Assembly (NCBI RefSeq): GCF_000981805.1
Contig: NZ_CP011132.1
Coordinates: forward strand, 1,116,001 to 1,180,000
Length of the DNA stretch: 64,000 nt
DNA from: Citrobacter amalonaticus Y19
GTDB lineage: Bacteria; Pseudomonadota; Gammaproteobacteria; Enterobacterales; Enterobacteriaceae
Reading direction: 5' to 3'
The notes under the pieces are model-generated. The model saw only the letters and a program-made list of their open reading frames with translations, had not been told where the DNA came from and did not search any database. Of this stretch, positions 52,270 to 60,758 are shown piece after piece. The first letter of the stretch is position 1, and every line of letters starts with the position of its first letter. The position numbers were made by a program, and so were the translations under genes.

Positions 52270-52563
52270 TTACTCACTCTGGAGATAGCTCTGCGTCTCG
52301 CGGATCAGCGAGTCGGCAATTTTCCCCGTGTCCATCTTCAGCTCACCGTTACGAATAGCGGTTTTCAGGGCTTCAACGCGTTCCATGTTGATGTCACCCG
52401 CGCCAGGCTGCATCAGTTTTGCCTGAGCATCGCTTAACGTCACGCTGGTACTGGTTGCCGTCGAGGTTTTTTCCTGACGCGCTTTGAGGACCGGCGCATC
52501 CGTCGTTTCACGCGCCTGAACGGTGCTAACGGGTTTCATAGGTGAGGTACGGTCAATGCTCAT
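52270..52563 (-). CDS. flgM: Anti-sigma-28 factor FlgM
   Basis: 97 residues from the ATG of MSIDRTSPMKPVSTVQARET. The C-terminal half (VEALKTAIRNGELKMDTGKI) holds the FliA-binding helices; the N-terminal half is disordered. FlgM blocks sigma-28 until the hook is finished, then is exported. It has its own sigma-28 promoter and also receives flgA read-through. Confidence 0.96.
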   Translation of the reverse strand: MSIDRTSPMKPVSTVQARETTDAPVLKARQEKTSTATSTSVTLSDAQAKLMQPGAGDINMERVEALKTAIRNGELKMDTGKIADSLIRETQSYLQSE

Positions 52564-52624
52564 TTTTATCATCCTCATCGAGGGGTTATGCTGTAGCGGC
52601 CAGCTATCATCTAATGTGTAATCA

Positions 52625-52651
52625 CTATCGGCAGCCGCGACAAAATCTTTA
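52625..52651 (-). promoter_or_regulatory. Sigma-28 (FliA) promoter of flgM
   Basis: Minus strand TAAA, exactly 15 bases, then GCCGATAG, matching the FliA consensus TAAA-N15-GCCGATAA at 11 of 12 positions. It lies in the 93-base gap between the flgA stop and the flgM start. Confidence 0.85.
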
Positions 52652-52656
52652 ACTCA

Positions 52657-53313
52657 TTATAGGTTAATAAGAATATTCCCATCAGGATCGACAATACCGC
52701 TGACGATCTGACCCGATAACATTCTCACTCGTGCGTTCTGCGCGACCGCCGCATTGTTCAGGGCTTTACCTTCCGCATTGACGCTAAATCCATCGCCGCT
52801 CGCAACCACCTGTACGCGCTGTCCGGCCTTAATCCGCCACGCCTGACGCAGCATATTGAGCTGGATGGGCTGTCCTGGCGCAAGGTCGCGCAGACTCACC
52901 GCGTCCTGAACCTGGCTGATATCCAGCACAGTGCGTGGGGGGAGTTGGTCAAGCCGTCCGCGTTTGAGCGTGACGCTGGCCGGGCCAAGCGTCCCTCCAC
53001 GGGTAACGGGCGCGGCTGCGACCACATAGTTCCCCGTCGCCTGCACGTTGACCTGCAGGTAACGCTTTTCATTGGCGCAACGTGCCAGCACATTCACGTT
53101 CCCCCACAGCTTTGCCCCGGTCATGCTGAACGCCGGCGTTTCACAATGCGGCAGCAGATTGGGCGCGGTACGCACGGTAACGACCACGTCGTCGCTGAAT
53201 CCCGCCAGACGCTGGACGAACCAGTCGTTAAGCTGCGCATTCAAATCCTGAGCCAGCGTCAGGGGGCTGAACAGCAGCGCCAGCATGGCTAATCCACGTT
53301 TTAACGTTTGCAT
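52657..53313 (-). CDS. flgA: P-ring assembly chaperone FlgA
   Basis: 218 residues from the ATG of MQTLKRGLAMLALLFSPLTL, with a signal peptide ending near TLAQD. SAF domain in the centre (PVTRGGTLGPASVTLKRG) and C-terminal IVSGIVDPDGNILINL. FlgA works in the periplasm to assemble the FlgI ring. Divergent from flgB over 156 bases, which must hold the FlhDC-dependent class 2 promoters. Confidence 0.95.
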   Translation of the reverse strand: MQTLKRGLAMLALLFSPLTLAQDLNAQLNDWFVQRLAGFSDDVVVTVRTAPNLLPHCETPAFSMTGAKLWGNVNVLARCANEKRYLQVNVQATGNYVVAAAPVTRGGTLGPASVTLKRGRLDQLPPRTVLDISQVQDAVSLRDLAPGQPIQLNMLRQAWRIKAGQRVQVVASGDGFSVNAEGKALNNAAVAQNARVRMLSGQIVSGIVDPDGNILINL

Positions 53314-53469
53314 TGTCACCTCCCACCGTTTTGGCAATGACAGGATTCTACCCGCGTGACGCAACCATCAACGCAACAAATAGCGACCCATTTTGCGTTT
53401 ATTCCGGCGATAACGCGCGCGTAATGGGATTTAAGCTGTCGGCTGAATTTTGTCATCTGCGGAGGAGAT

Positions 53470-53886
53470 ATGCTCGATAAGCTCGACGCCGCCTTACGTT
53501 TTCAACAGGAAGCGCTGAATCTGCGCGCCCAACGGCAAGAGGTGTTGGCCGCCAACATTGCGAACGCCGATACGCCGGGGTATCAGGCGCGCGACATGGA
53601 TTTTGCCAGTGAGTTAAAAAAAGTCATGGTGCGTGGACGGCAAGAAACCAGCGGTGTGTCGCTGGCATTAACCTCCGCACAGCATATTCCCGCCCAGGCC
53701 ATCACGGCACCGTCTACGGATCTGCTCTACCGCATTCCCGACCAGCCTTCACTCGACGGCAATACCGTCGACATGGATCGGGAGCGCACCCAGTTTGCGG
53801 ATAACAGCCTGAAGTACCAGATGAGTCTGACCGCATTGAGCGGACAGATTAAAGGCATGATGAACGTGCTACAGGGGGGGAACTAA
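53470..53886 (+). CDS. flgB: Flagellar proximal rod protein FlgB
   Basis: 138 residues. The N-terminal rod/hook motif appears as VLAANIANADTPGYQARD. First gene of the flgBCDEFGHIJ operon; GGAGGAG lies before the ATG. FlgB is part of the rod that crosses the periplasm. Confidence 0.97.
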   Translation: MLDKLDAALRFQQEALNLRAQRQEVLAANIANADTPGYQARDMDFASELKKVMVRGRQETSGVSLALTSAQHIPAQAITAPSTDLLYRIPDQPSLDGNTVDMDRERTQFADNSLKYQMSLTALSGQIKGMMNVLQGGN

Positions 53887-53889
53887 TCC

Positions 53890-54294
53890 GTGGCGCTGCT
53901 GAATATTTTTGATATTGCCGGTTCGGCATTAACGGCGCAGTCCAAGCGCCTGAACGTGGCCGCCAGTAACCTGGCCAACGCCGACAGCGTCACGGGACCG
54001 GATGGTCAACCGTATCGCGCAAAGCAGGTGGTCTTCCAGGTGGATGCGGCTCCAGGTGCGGCAACGGGCGGCGTGAAAGTGTCGGACGTCATTGAGAGTC
54101 AGGCACCGGACAAGCTGGTCTATGAGCCAGGCAATCCGCTGGCCGATGCCAATGGCTACGTGAAGATGCCTAACGTCGATGTGGTCGGAGAGATGGTGAA
54201 TACCATGTCGGCTTCCCGCAGTTATCAGGCGAACGTCGAAGTCCTCAACACCGTTAAGAGCATGATGCTTAAGACGCTGACACTGGGCCAGTAA
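53890..54294 (+). CDS. flgC: Flagellar proximal rod protein FlgC
   Basis: 134 residues from a GTG start three bases after the flgB stop. Rod motif RLNVAASNLANADSVTGPDG at the N-terminus and NTMSASRSYQANVEVLNTVK at the C-terminus, the coiled parts that pack in the rod. Confidence 0.97.
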   Translation: MALLNIFDIAGSALTAQSKRLNVAASNLANADSVTGPDGQPYRAKQVVFQVDAAPGAATGGVKVSDVIESQAPDKLVYEPGNPLADANGYVKMPNVDVVGEMVNTMSASRSYQANVEVLNTVKSMMLKTLTLGQ

Positions 54295-54306
54295 AAGGAG
54301 ACAGCC

Positions 54307-55005
54307 ATGTCAATTGCGGTAAACGTTAACGATCCGACAAACACCGGTGTGAAAAGCGCCAGCAACGGGAGTTCCCTGTCGGGCAGCAATGCGGCCGATC
54401 TGCAAAGCAGCTTTCTGACGCTGCTGGTGGCGCAACTGAAAAACCAGGATCCGACTAACCCGATGCAGAACAATGAGCTGACCACGCAACTCGCGCAGAT
54501 CAGCACCGTCAGTGGTATTGAGAAACTCAATACCACCCTCGGATCGATTTCCGGGCAGATCGACAACAGCCAGTCATTACAGGCCAGCACGCTGATTGGT
54601 CATGGCGTGATGATCCCGGGCACCACCATTCTGGCGGGGAAAGGCAGCGAAGAGGGGGCCACCACCACGACCACGCCGTTTGGCGTTGAGCTGCAACAGC
54701 CGGCTGACAAAGTCACCGCCACCATTACCGACAAAGACGGCAAAGTGGTGCGTACGATTGAGATTGGCGCGCTGAAGGCCGGTGTTCACACCTTTACCTG
54801 GGACGGCACCCTGACCGATGGCACCACGGCAGAGAACGGCTCATATAACGTGGCGATGACCGCCAGTAACGGCGCAACGCAACTGGTGGCACAACCACTG
54901 CAGTTCGCATTGGTGCAAGGGGTGATTCGCAGCAGCAGCGGCAACACACTGGATCTGGGCACCTACGGAACCACCACCCTCGACGAAGTACGGCAGATAA
55001 TCTAA
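54307..55005 (+). CDS. flgD: Hook capping protein FlgD
   Basis: 232 residues. N-terminal QSSFLTLLVAQLKNQDPTNP is the conserved FlgD segment; the centre has a tudor-like and FlgD Ig-like domain (AGVHTFTWDGTLTDGTTAENG). FlgD caps the growing hook and is dropped when the hook is complete. AAAGGAGA precedes the ATG. Confidence 0.97.
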   Translation: MSIAVNVNDPTNTGVKSASNGSSLSGSNAADLQSSFLTLLVAQLKNQDPTNPMQNNELTTQLAQISTVSGIEKLNTTLGSISGQIDNSQSLQASTLIGHGVMIPGTTILAGKGSEEGATTTTTPFGVELQQPADKVTATITDKDGKVVRTIEIGALKAGVHTFTWDGTLTDGTTAENGSYNVAMTASNGATQLVAQPLQFALVQGVIRSSSGNTLDLGTYGTTTLDEVRQII

Positions 55006-55030
55006 GCCTTCTCACTAATCAGGAGTCATC

Positions 55031-56305
55031 ATGGCTTTTTCACAAGCGGTTAGCGGTCTGAATGCCGCAGCGACCAACCTCGATGTCATTGGTAACAACA
55101 TCGCCAACTCCGCAACCTATGGTTTTAAATCCGGTACGGCGTCCTTTGCGGATATGTTTGCCGGTTCGAAAGTCGGTCTGGGGGTAAAAGTCGCAGGCAT
55201 CACTCAGGACTTTACCGACGGCACGACCACCAACACCGGTCGCGGTCTGGATGTCGCCATCAGCCAGAACGGCTTCTTCCGTCTGGTCGACAGTAATGGT
55301 TCTGTTTTCTACAGCCGTAACGGCCAGTTCAAACTGGATGAAAACCGTACCCTGGTCAACATGCAGGGCATGCAACTGACGGGTTACCCGGCAACCGGCA
55401 CGCCGCCGACTATTCAGCAAGGGGCGAACCCGGGACCGATCACCATCCCGAATACGCTGATGGGTGCGAAAAGTACCGATACCGCGGCGATGCAGATCAA
55501 CCTGAACTCGACGGACAAGATCCCGGCGAATAAGCCCTTCGCACCAACCGACGCTGACAGCTACAACAAGCGCGCACCTGTGACGGTGTTCGACAGTCAG
55601 GGTAATCAGCACGATATTAACCTGTTCTACGTTAAGACGGGCGATAACACCTGGGATGTCTGGACTCAGGACTCCAGTGTCGCGAACTCACCGCTGGTGA
55701 AAGCCGCCCAAATGACATTCGATAAGAACGGGGGACTGGATAGTGTTGAAGAATATACGCACAGCACGACATTACCGGCTGAAGACTGGGTATTGAGCGG
55801 TACGCCTAACGCGACGCCGTCATTCTCCATTACCACCGGTACGGTCAATGGCGCTATTCCCGCGACCTTCACCCTGAGCCTGCAGAACTCCATGCAGCAG
55901 AACACCGGGACTAACGCCGTCATTGCCACCACGCAAAACGGCTACAAGCCGGGCGATCTGGTCAGCTATCAGATTAACGACGATGGCACCGTGGTCGGCA
56001 ACTACTCCAACGAACAGAAACAGGTGTTAGGGCAGATAGTGCTGGCGAACTTCGCCAACAACGAAGGCCTGGCCTCTCAGGGCGATAACGTCTGGGCCGC
56101 CACGCAGGCGTCCGGCGTGGAGCTGCTGGGGACGGCGGGGACCGGTAACTTCGGTAAGCTGACCAACGGCGCACTGGAGTCTTCGAACGTGGATCTGAGT
56201 AAAGAACTGGTGAACATGATCGTCGCCCAGCGTAACTATCAGTCGAACGCGCAGACCATCAAGACCCAGGACCAGATCCTCAACACGCTGGTTAACCTGC
56301 GCTAA
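55031..56305 (+). CDS. flgE: Flagellar hook protein FlgE
   Basis: 424 residues, about 20 more than E. coli or Salmonella FlgE (402-403). The conserved ends are intact: SGLNAAATNLDVIGNNIANS at the start and KTQDQILNTLVNLR at the end. The extra length is in the outer D2 domain, about residues 236-271 (EEYTHSTTLPAEDWVLSGT), where E. coli has a much shorter segment. About 120 copies form the hook. The extra surface would be exposed outside the cell. Confidence 0.96.
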   Translation: MAFSQAVSGLNAAATNLDVIGNNIANSATYGFKSGTASFADMFAGSKVGLGVKVAGITQDFTDGTTTNTGRGLDVAISQNGFFRLVDSNGSVFYSRNGQFKLDENRTLVNMQGMQLTGYPATGTPPTIQQGANPGPITIPNTLMGAKSTDTAAMQINLNSTDKIPANKPFAPTDADSYNKRAPVTVFDSQGNQHDINLFYVKTGDNTWDVWTQDSSVANSPLVKAAQMTFDKNGGLDSVEEYTHSTTLPAEDWVLSGTPNATPSFSITTGTVNGAIPATFTLSLQNSMQQNTGTNAVIATTQNGYKPGDLVSYQINDDGTVVGNYSNEQKQVLGQIVLANFANNEGLASQGDNVWAATQASGVELLGTAGTGNFGKLTNGALESSNVDLSKELVNMIVAQRNYQSNAQTIKTQDQILNTLVNLR

Positions 56306-56325
56306 GCGCCTGACGGGATAACGTA

Positions 56326-57081
56326 ATGGATCACGCAATCTATACCGCGATGGGGGCGGCCAGTCAGACGCTGAACCAACAGGCGGTGACGGCCAGCAAC
56401 CTGGCGAATGCCTCGACGCCGGGATTTCGTGCGCAGCTCAATGCGCTGCGCGCCGTGCCCGTCGAAGGGCTGTCGCTGCCGACGCGTACGCTGGTCACCG
56501 CGTCCACGCCGGGGGCCGATATGACGCCGGGCCAGATGGATTACACCTCGCGTCCGCTGGACGTGGCGTTACAGCAGGATGGCTGGCTGGCGGTACAGAC
56601 CGCGAACGGCAGCGAAGGGTATACCCGTAACGGCAGCATTCAGGTTGATCCGACCGGACAGTTGACCATTCAGGGGCACCCGGTGATTGGCGAAGCCGGG
56701 CCGATTGCGGTTCCGGAAGGTTCGGAAATCACCATCGCGGCGGATGGCACTATCTCAGCGCTGAATCCCGGCGATCCGGCGAACACCATCGCGCCGGTGG
56801 GACGTCTGAAGCTGGTGAAGGCCGAGGGTAACGAAGTGCAGCGTGGCGATGACGGGATGTTCCGTCTGACCGCTGCCGCACAGGCAACCCGTGGCCCGGT
56901 GTTGCAGGCCGATCCGACCATTCGCGTGATGTCGGGCGTACTGGAGGGCAGCAACGTCAACGCGGTGTCCGCCATGAGCGACATGATTGCCAGCGCCCGC
57001 CGTTTTGAAATGCAGATGAAGGTTATCAGCAGCGTGGATGACAACGCTGGTCGCGCTAACCAACTGCTGTCGATGACTTAA
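56326..57081 (+). CDS. flgF: Flagellar rod protein FlgF
   Basis: 251 residues. Rod motif QQAVTASNLANASTPGFRAQ near the N-terminus, FlgE/F/G core with LDVALQQDGWLAVQTANGSE, and the C-terminal MIASARRFEMQMKVISSVDD. Part of the proximal rod. Confidence 0.96.
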   Translation: MDHAIYTAMGAASQTLNQQAVTASNLANASTPGFRAQLNALRAVPVEGLSLPTRTLVTASTPGADMTPGQMDYTSRPLDVALQQDGWLAVQTANGSEGYTRNGSIQVDPTGQLTIQGHPVIGEAGPIAVPEGSEITIAADGTISALNPGDPANTIAPVGRLKLVKAEGNEVQRGDDGMFRLTAAAQATRGPVLQADPTIRVMSGVLEGSNVNAVSAMSDMIASARRFEMQMKVISSVDDNAGRANQLLSMT

Positions 57082-57094
57082 TACAGGACATTTT

Positions 57095-57877
57095 ATGATC
57101 AGTTCATTATGGATCGCCAAAACCGGCCTGGACGCGCAGCAAACCAACATGGATGTGATTGCCAACAACCTGGCAAACGTCAGCACCAATGGTTTTAAGC
57201 GTCAACGCGCGGTGTTTGAAGATCTGCTTTACCAGACCATTCGTCAGCCTGGCGCGCAGTCTTCTGAGCAGACCACGCTGCCGTCCGGTCTGCAAATCGG
57301 TACCGGCGTGCGTCCGGTGGCGACTGAGCGTCTGCACAGCCAGGGCAACCTGTCGCAAACCAACAACAGTAAAGACGTCGCCATTAAAGGTCAGGGGTTC
57401 TTCCAGGTCCTGCTGCCGGATGGCACCTCAGCGTATACCCGCGATGGATCATTCCAGGTCGATCAGAATGGTCAACTGGTGACCGCTGGCGGCTTTCAGG
57501 TTCAGCCAGCGATTACCATTCCGGCTAACGCTCTGAGCATCACCATCGGTCGTGACGGTGTGGTGAGCGTGACCCAGCAGGGACAGGCGGCACCCGTTCA
57601 GGTGGGTCAGCTTAACCTGACGACCTTTATGAACGATACCGGTCTGGAGAGCATCGGCGAAAACCTGTACACCGAAACCCAGTCTTCCGGCGCGCCGAAT
57701 GAGAGCACGCCGGGTCTGAACGGGGCCGGTCTGTTGTACCAGGGCTATGTCGAGACCTCCAACGTCAACGTCGCGGAGGAACTGGTCAATATGATTCAGG
57801 TTCAACGCGCTTACGAAATCAACAGCAAAGCGGTCTCAACGACCGATCAGATGCTGCAAAAACTGACGCAACTTTAA
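57095..57877 (+). CDS. flgG: Flagellar distal rod protein FlgG
   Basis: 260 residues, the usual length. MISSLWIAKTGLDAQQTNMD and VIANNLANVSTNGFKRQRAV give the N-terminal rod motif, and the C-terminus ends STTDQMLQKLTQL. FlgG forms the distal rod that passes through the P and L rings. Confidence 0.98.
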   Translation: MISSLWIAKTGLDAQQTNMDVIANNLANVSTNGFKRQRAVFEDLLYQTIRQPGAQSSEQTTLPSGLQIGTGVRPVATERLHSQGNLSQTNNSKDVAIKGQGFFQVLLPDGTSAYTRDGSFQVDQNGQLVTAGGFQVQPAITIPANALSITIGRDGVVSVTQQGQAAPVQVGQLNLTTFMNDTGLESIGENLYTETQSSGAPNESTPGLNGAGLLYQGYVETSNVNVAEELVNMIQVQRAYEINSKAVSTTDQMLQKLTQL

Positions 57878-57934
57878 GGCGTTGTCCGGTGAGGCTTGCA
57901 CCTCACCGGCACCCTGATTCAGAAGATAAAGGTA

Positions 57935-58633
57935 ATGCAAAAAAACGCTGCGCACGCTTACCCGATCATGGCCCTGCTGGTGGTTACACTGTCAGGATGT
58001 GCCTGGATACCTTCCACTCCGCTCGTCCAGGGCGCGACCACGGCGCAGCCTATTCCTGGCCCGACGCCGGTGGCAAATGGTTCGATTTTTCAGTCCGCGC
58101 AGCCCATCAACTATGGCTATCAGCCACTGTTTGAAGACCGTCGCCCGCGCAACATCGGCGATACGTTGACCATCGTACTGCAGGAAAACGTCAGCGCCAG
58201 TAAGAGCTCTTCCGCCAACGCCAGTCGCGATGGCAAAACCAACTTTGGCTTCGATACCGTTCCACGTTATCTGCAAGGGTTATTCGGCAACGCGCGCGCG
58301 GACGTCGAAGCTTCCGGTGGTAACACGTTTAACGGCAAGGGCGGGGCCAACGCCAGCAATACCTTTAGCGGCACGCTGACCGTGACTGTCGATCAGGTGC
58401 TGGTTAACGGTAATTTACACGTCGTGGGTGAAAAACAGATCGCCATTAACCAGGGCACTGAGTTCATCCGCTTCTCCGGGGTTGTGAATCCGCGCACCAT
58501 CAGCGGCAGCAACTCCGTTCCGTCAACGCAGGTTGCGGATGCACGTATTGAATATGTCGGTAACGGCTACATCAACGAAGCGCAAAATATGGGCTGGCTC
58601 CAGCGTTTCTTCCTTAACCTGTCGCCGATGTAA
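57935..58633 (+). CDS. flgH: Flagellar L-ring lipoprotein FlgH
   Basis: 232 residues from the ATG of MQKNAAHAYPIM preceded by AAAGG; the longer frame from 57896 is not used. Lipobox VTLSGC with Cys22. The mature part, with RPRNIGDTLTIVLQENVSAS, is nearly the same as in E. coli. FlgH makes the outer-membrane bushing of the basal body. Confidence 0.97.
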   Translation: MQKNAAHAYPIMALLVVTLSGCAWIPSTPLVQGATTAQPIPGPTPVANGSIFQSAQPINYGYQPLFEDRRPRNIGDTLTIVLQENVSASKSSSANASRDGKTNFGFDTVPRYLQGLFGNARADVEASGGNTFNGKGGANASNTFSGTLTVTVDQVLVNGNLHVVGEKQIAINQGTEFIRFSGVVNPRTISGSNSVPSTQVADARIEYVGNGYINEAQNMGWLQRFFLNLSPM

Positions 58634-58645
58634 GCGAGGTCTCCC

Positions 58646-59743
58646 ATGTTGAAATCTGTTGTTGGACTGGTCCTGGTCCTCGCCGCCACGCTGGCGCATG
58701 CCGATCGTATCCGCGATCTGACCAGCGTGCAGGGCGTGCGTGAAAACTCGTTAATTGGCTACGGCCTGGTGGTGGGGCTGGACGGGACCGGTGACCAGAC
58801 CACCCAGACGCCATTTACCACCCAAACCCTGAACAACATGCTCTCGCAGCTCGGGATCACCGTGCCAACCGGGACGAACATGCAGTTGAAAAACGTCGCG
58901 GCGGTGATGGTCACCGCCTCCTTCCCGGCCTTTGGGCGTCAGGGACAAACCATCGACGTGGTGGTGTCATCGCTGGGGAACGCGAAAAGTCTGCGCGGCG
59001 GTACGCTGCTGATGACGCCGTTGAAAGGGGTCGACAGCCAGGTGTATGCGCTGGCGCAGGGCAACATTTTAGTCGGTGGTGCCGGGGCGTCTGCGGGGGG
59101 AAGCAGCGTGCAGGTGAACCAGCTTAACGGCGGGCGGATCACCAACGGGGCCACTATTGAGCGTGAGTTGCCCAGCCAGTTCGGCGCGGGTAATACGCTG
59201 AACCTGCAACTGAATAATGAAGATTTCACCATGGCGCAGCAAATTGCTGACACCATCAACCGGTCGCGCGGCTTTGGCAGCGCTACCGCGCTGGATGCGC
59301 GTACGATTCAGGTTCGCGTGCCGAGCGGCAACAGTTCTCAGGTTCGCTTCCTTGCGGATATCCAGAATATGGAGGTGAGCATGACGCCGCAGGATGCGAA
59401 GGTGGTGATCAACTCACGTACCGGTTCGGTGGTGATGAACCGCGAAGTGATGCTGGATAGTTGCGCCGTTGCGCAGGGGAATCTCTCGGTCACCGTTAAC
59501 CGTCAGGCCAACGTCAGCCAGCCGGATACGCCGTTTGGCGGCGGTCAGACGGTGGTGACGCCGCAAACGCAGATTGACCTGCGCCAGAGCGGCGGTTCGC
59601 TGCAAAGCGTCCGCTCCAGCGCGAATCTGAACAACGTGGTCCGTGCGCTGAATGCGCTGGGGGCAACGCCGATGGATCTGATGTCAATTCTGCAGTCCAT
59701 GCAGAGCGCCGGTTGCTTACGCGCGAAACTGGAAATCATCTGA
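58646..59743 (+). CDS. flgI: Flagellar P-ring protein FlgI
   Basis: 365 residues with a signal peptide ending ATLAHA-DRI. Conserved NSLIGYGLVVGLDGTGDQT and the C-terminal LMSILQSMQSAGCLRAKLEI. It forms the periplasmic bushing around the rod and needs FlgA. The stop shares one base with the flgJ start (TGATG). Confidence 0.98.
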   Translation: MLKSVVGLVLVLAATLAHADRIRDLTSVQGVRENSLIGYGLVVGLDGTGDQTTQTPFTTQTLNNMLSQLGITVPTGTNMQLKNVAAVMVTASFPAFGRQGQTIDVVVSSLGNAKSLRGGTLLMTPLKGVDSQVYALAQGNILVGGAGASAGGSSVQVNQLNGGRITNGATIERELPSQFGAGNTLNLQLNNEDFTMAQQIADTINRSRGFGSATALDARTIQVRVPSGNSSQVRFLADIQNMEVSMTPQDAKVVINSRTGSVVMNREVMLDSCAVAQGNLSVTVNRQANVSQPDTPFGGGQTVVTPQTQIDLRQSGGSLQSVRSSANLNNVVRALNALGATPMDLMSILQSMQSAGCLRAKLEII

Positions 59744-60693
59744 TGATTAGCGACAGCAAACTGATGGCCAGCGCCGCCTGGGATGCGCAATCGCTGAACG
59801 AACTGAAGGCGAAGGCGGGTCAGGATCCGGCGGCGAACATCCGTCCGGTAGCCCGCCAGGTGGAAGGGATGTTCGTCCAGATGATGCTGAAAAGTATGCG
59901 TGAAGCGCTGCCGAAAGACGGCGTTTTCAGCAGCGATCAGACGCGTCTGTATACCAGCATGTATGACCAGCAGATTGCGCAGCAGATGACCGCCGGGAAA
60001 GGACTGGGGCTGGCGGAAATGATGGTTAAGCAGATGACGCAGGGGCAGGCGCAGCCTGCGGAAGAGACCCCGCAGGTGCCGATGAAGTTCCCGCTGGAAA
60101 CGGTGACCAGCTATCAGAATCAGGCGCTGACGCAACTGGTGCGTAAAGCGATGCCGAGAACGCTGGAGAGCAATGATGAACCGCTCTCCGGCGACAGCAA
60201 AGACTTCCTCGCGCAGCTGTCCCTTCCTGCCCGTCTGGCCAGTGAACAGAGTGGCGTTCCGCATCACCTGATTCTGGCGCAGGCGGCGCTGGAATCGGGC
60301 TGGGGCCAGCGGCAGATCCGCCGGGAAAACGGCGAACCGAGCTTCAACCTGTTTGGCGTGAAAGCTTCCGGCAACTGGAAAGGGCCGGTGACGGAAATCA
60401 CCACGACCGAATATGAAAACGGCGAAGCGAAGAAGGTGAAGGCTAAATTCCGCGTGTACAGCTCGTATCTCGAAGCGCTGTCGGATTACGTCGGTCTGCT
60501 GACCCGCAATCCGCGCTACGCGGCGGTGACCACGGCGGTCACCGCAGAGCAGGGCGCACAGGCGTTGCAAAGCGCCGGCTATGCCACCGACCCGAACTAT
60601 GCACGCAAATTGACCAGCATGATCCAACAGCTGAAGTCGATGAGCGAGAAGGTGAGTAACGCCTACAACACGAATCTCGACAATCTCTTCTAA
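59743..60693 (+). CDS. flgJ: FlgJ, rod cap and peptidoglycan hydrolase
   Basis: 316 residues from ATG 59743. N-terminal rod-capping part (QVEGMFVQMMLKSMREALPK) and C-terminal glucosaminidase domain from about residue 155, with the catalytic glutamate in AQAALESGWGQRQI. FlgJ opens the cell wall so that the rod can pass. Confidence 0.97.
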   Translation: MISDSKLMASAAWDAQSLNELKAKAGQDPAANIRPVARQVEGMFVQMMLKSMREALPKDGVFSSDQTRLYTSMYDQQIAQQMTAGKGLGLAEMMVKQMTQGQAQPAEETPQVPMKFPLETVTSYQNQALTQLVRKAMPRTLESNDEPLSGDSKDFLAQLSLPARLASEQSGVPHHLILAQAALESGWGQRQIRRENGEPSFNLFGVKASGNWKGPVTEITTTEYENGEAKKVKAKFRVYSSYLEALSDYVGLLTRNPRYAAVTTAVTAEQGAQALQSAGYATDPNYARKLTSMIQQLKSMSEKVSNAYNTNLDNLF

Positions 60694-60698
60694 ATGGC

Positions 60699-60725
60699 TC
60701 AAGTCTCGTGACCTGCTGCCGATAA
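60699..60725 (+). promoter_or_regulatory. Sigma-28 (FliA) promoter of flgKL
   Basis: TCAA, exactly 15 bases, GCCGATAA: a full -10 match and a 3-of-4 match to the -35 of FliA promoters, 34 bases before the flgK start. Confidence 0.85.
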
Positions 60726-60758
60726 TGATTTGTAACTGAAGGATTAAAAGGAACATCC

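Noticed and set aside
59545..60756. 403-codon frame antisense to flgI-flgJ
   Set aside because: Shadow frame opposite well-supported flagellar genes, with no recognisable domain.
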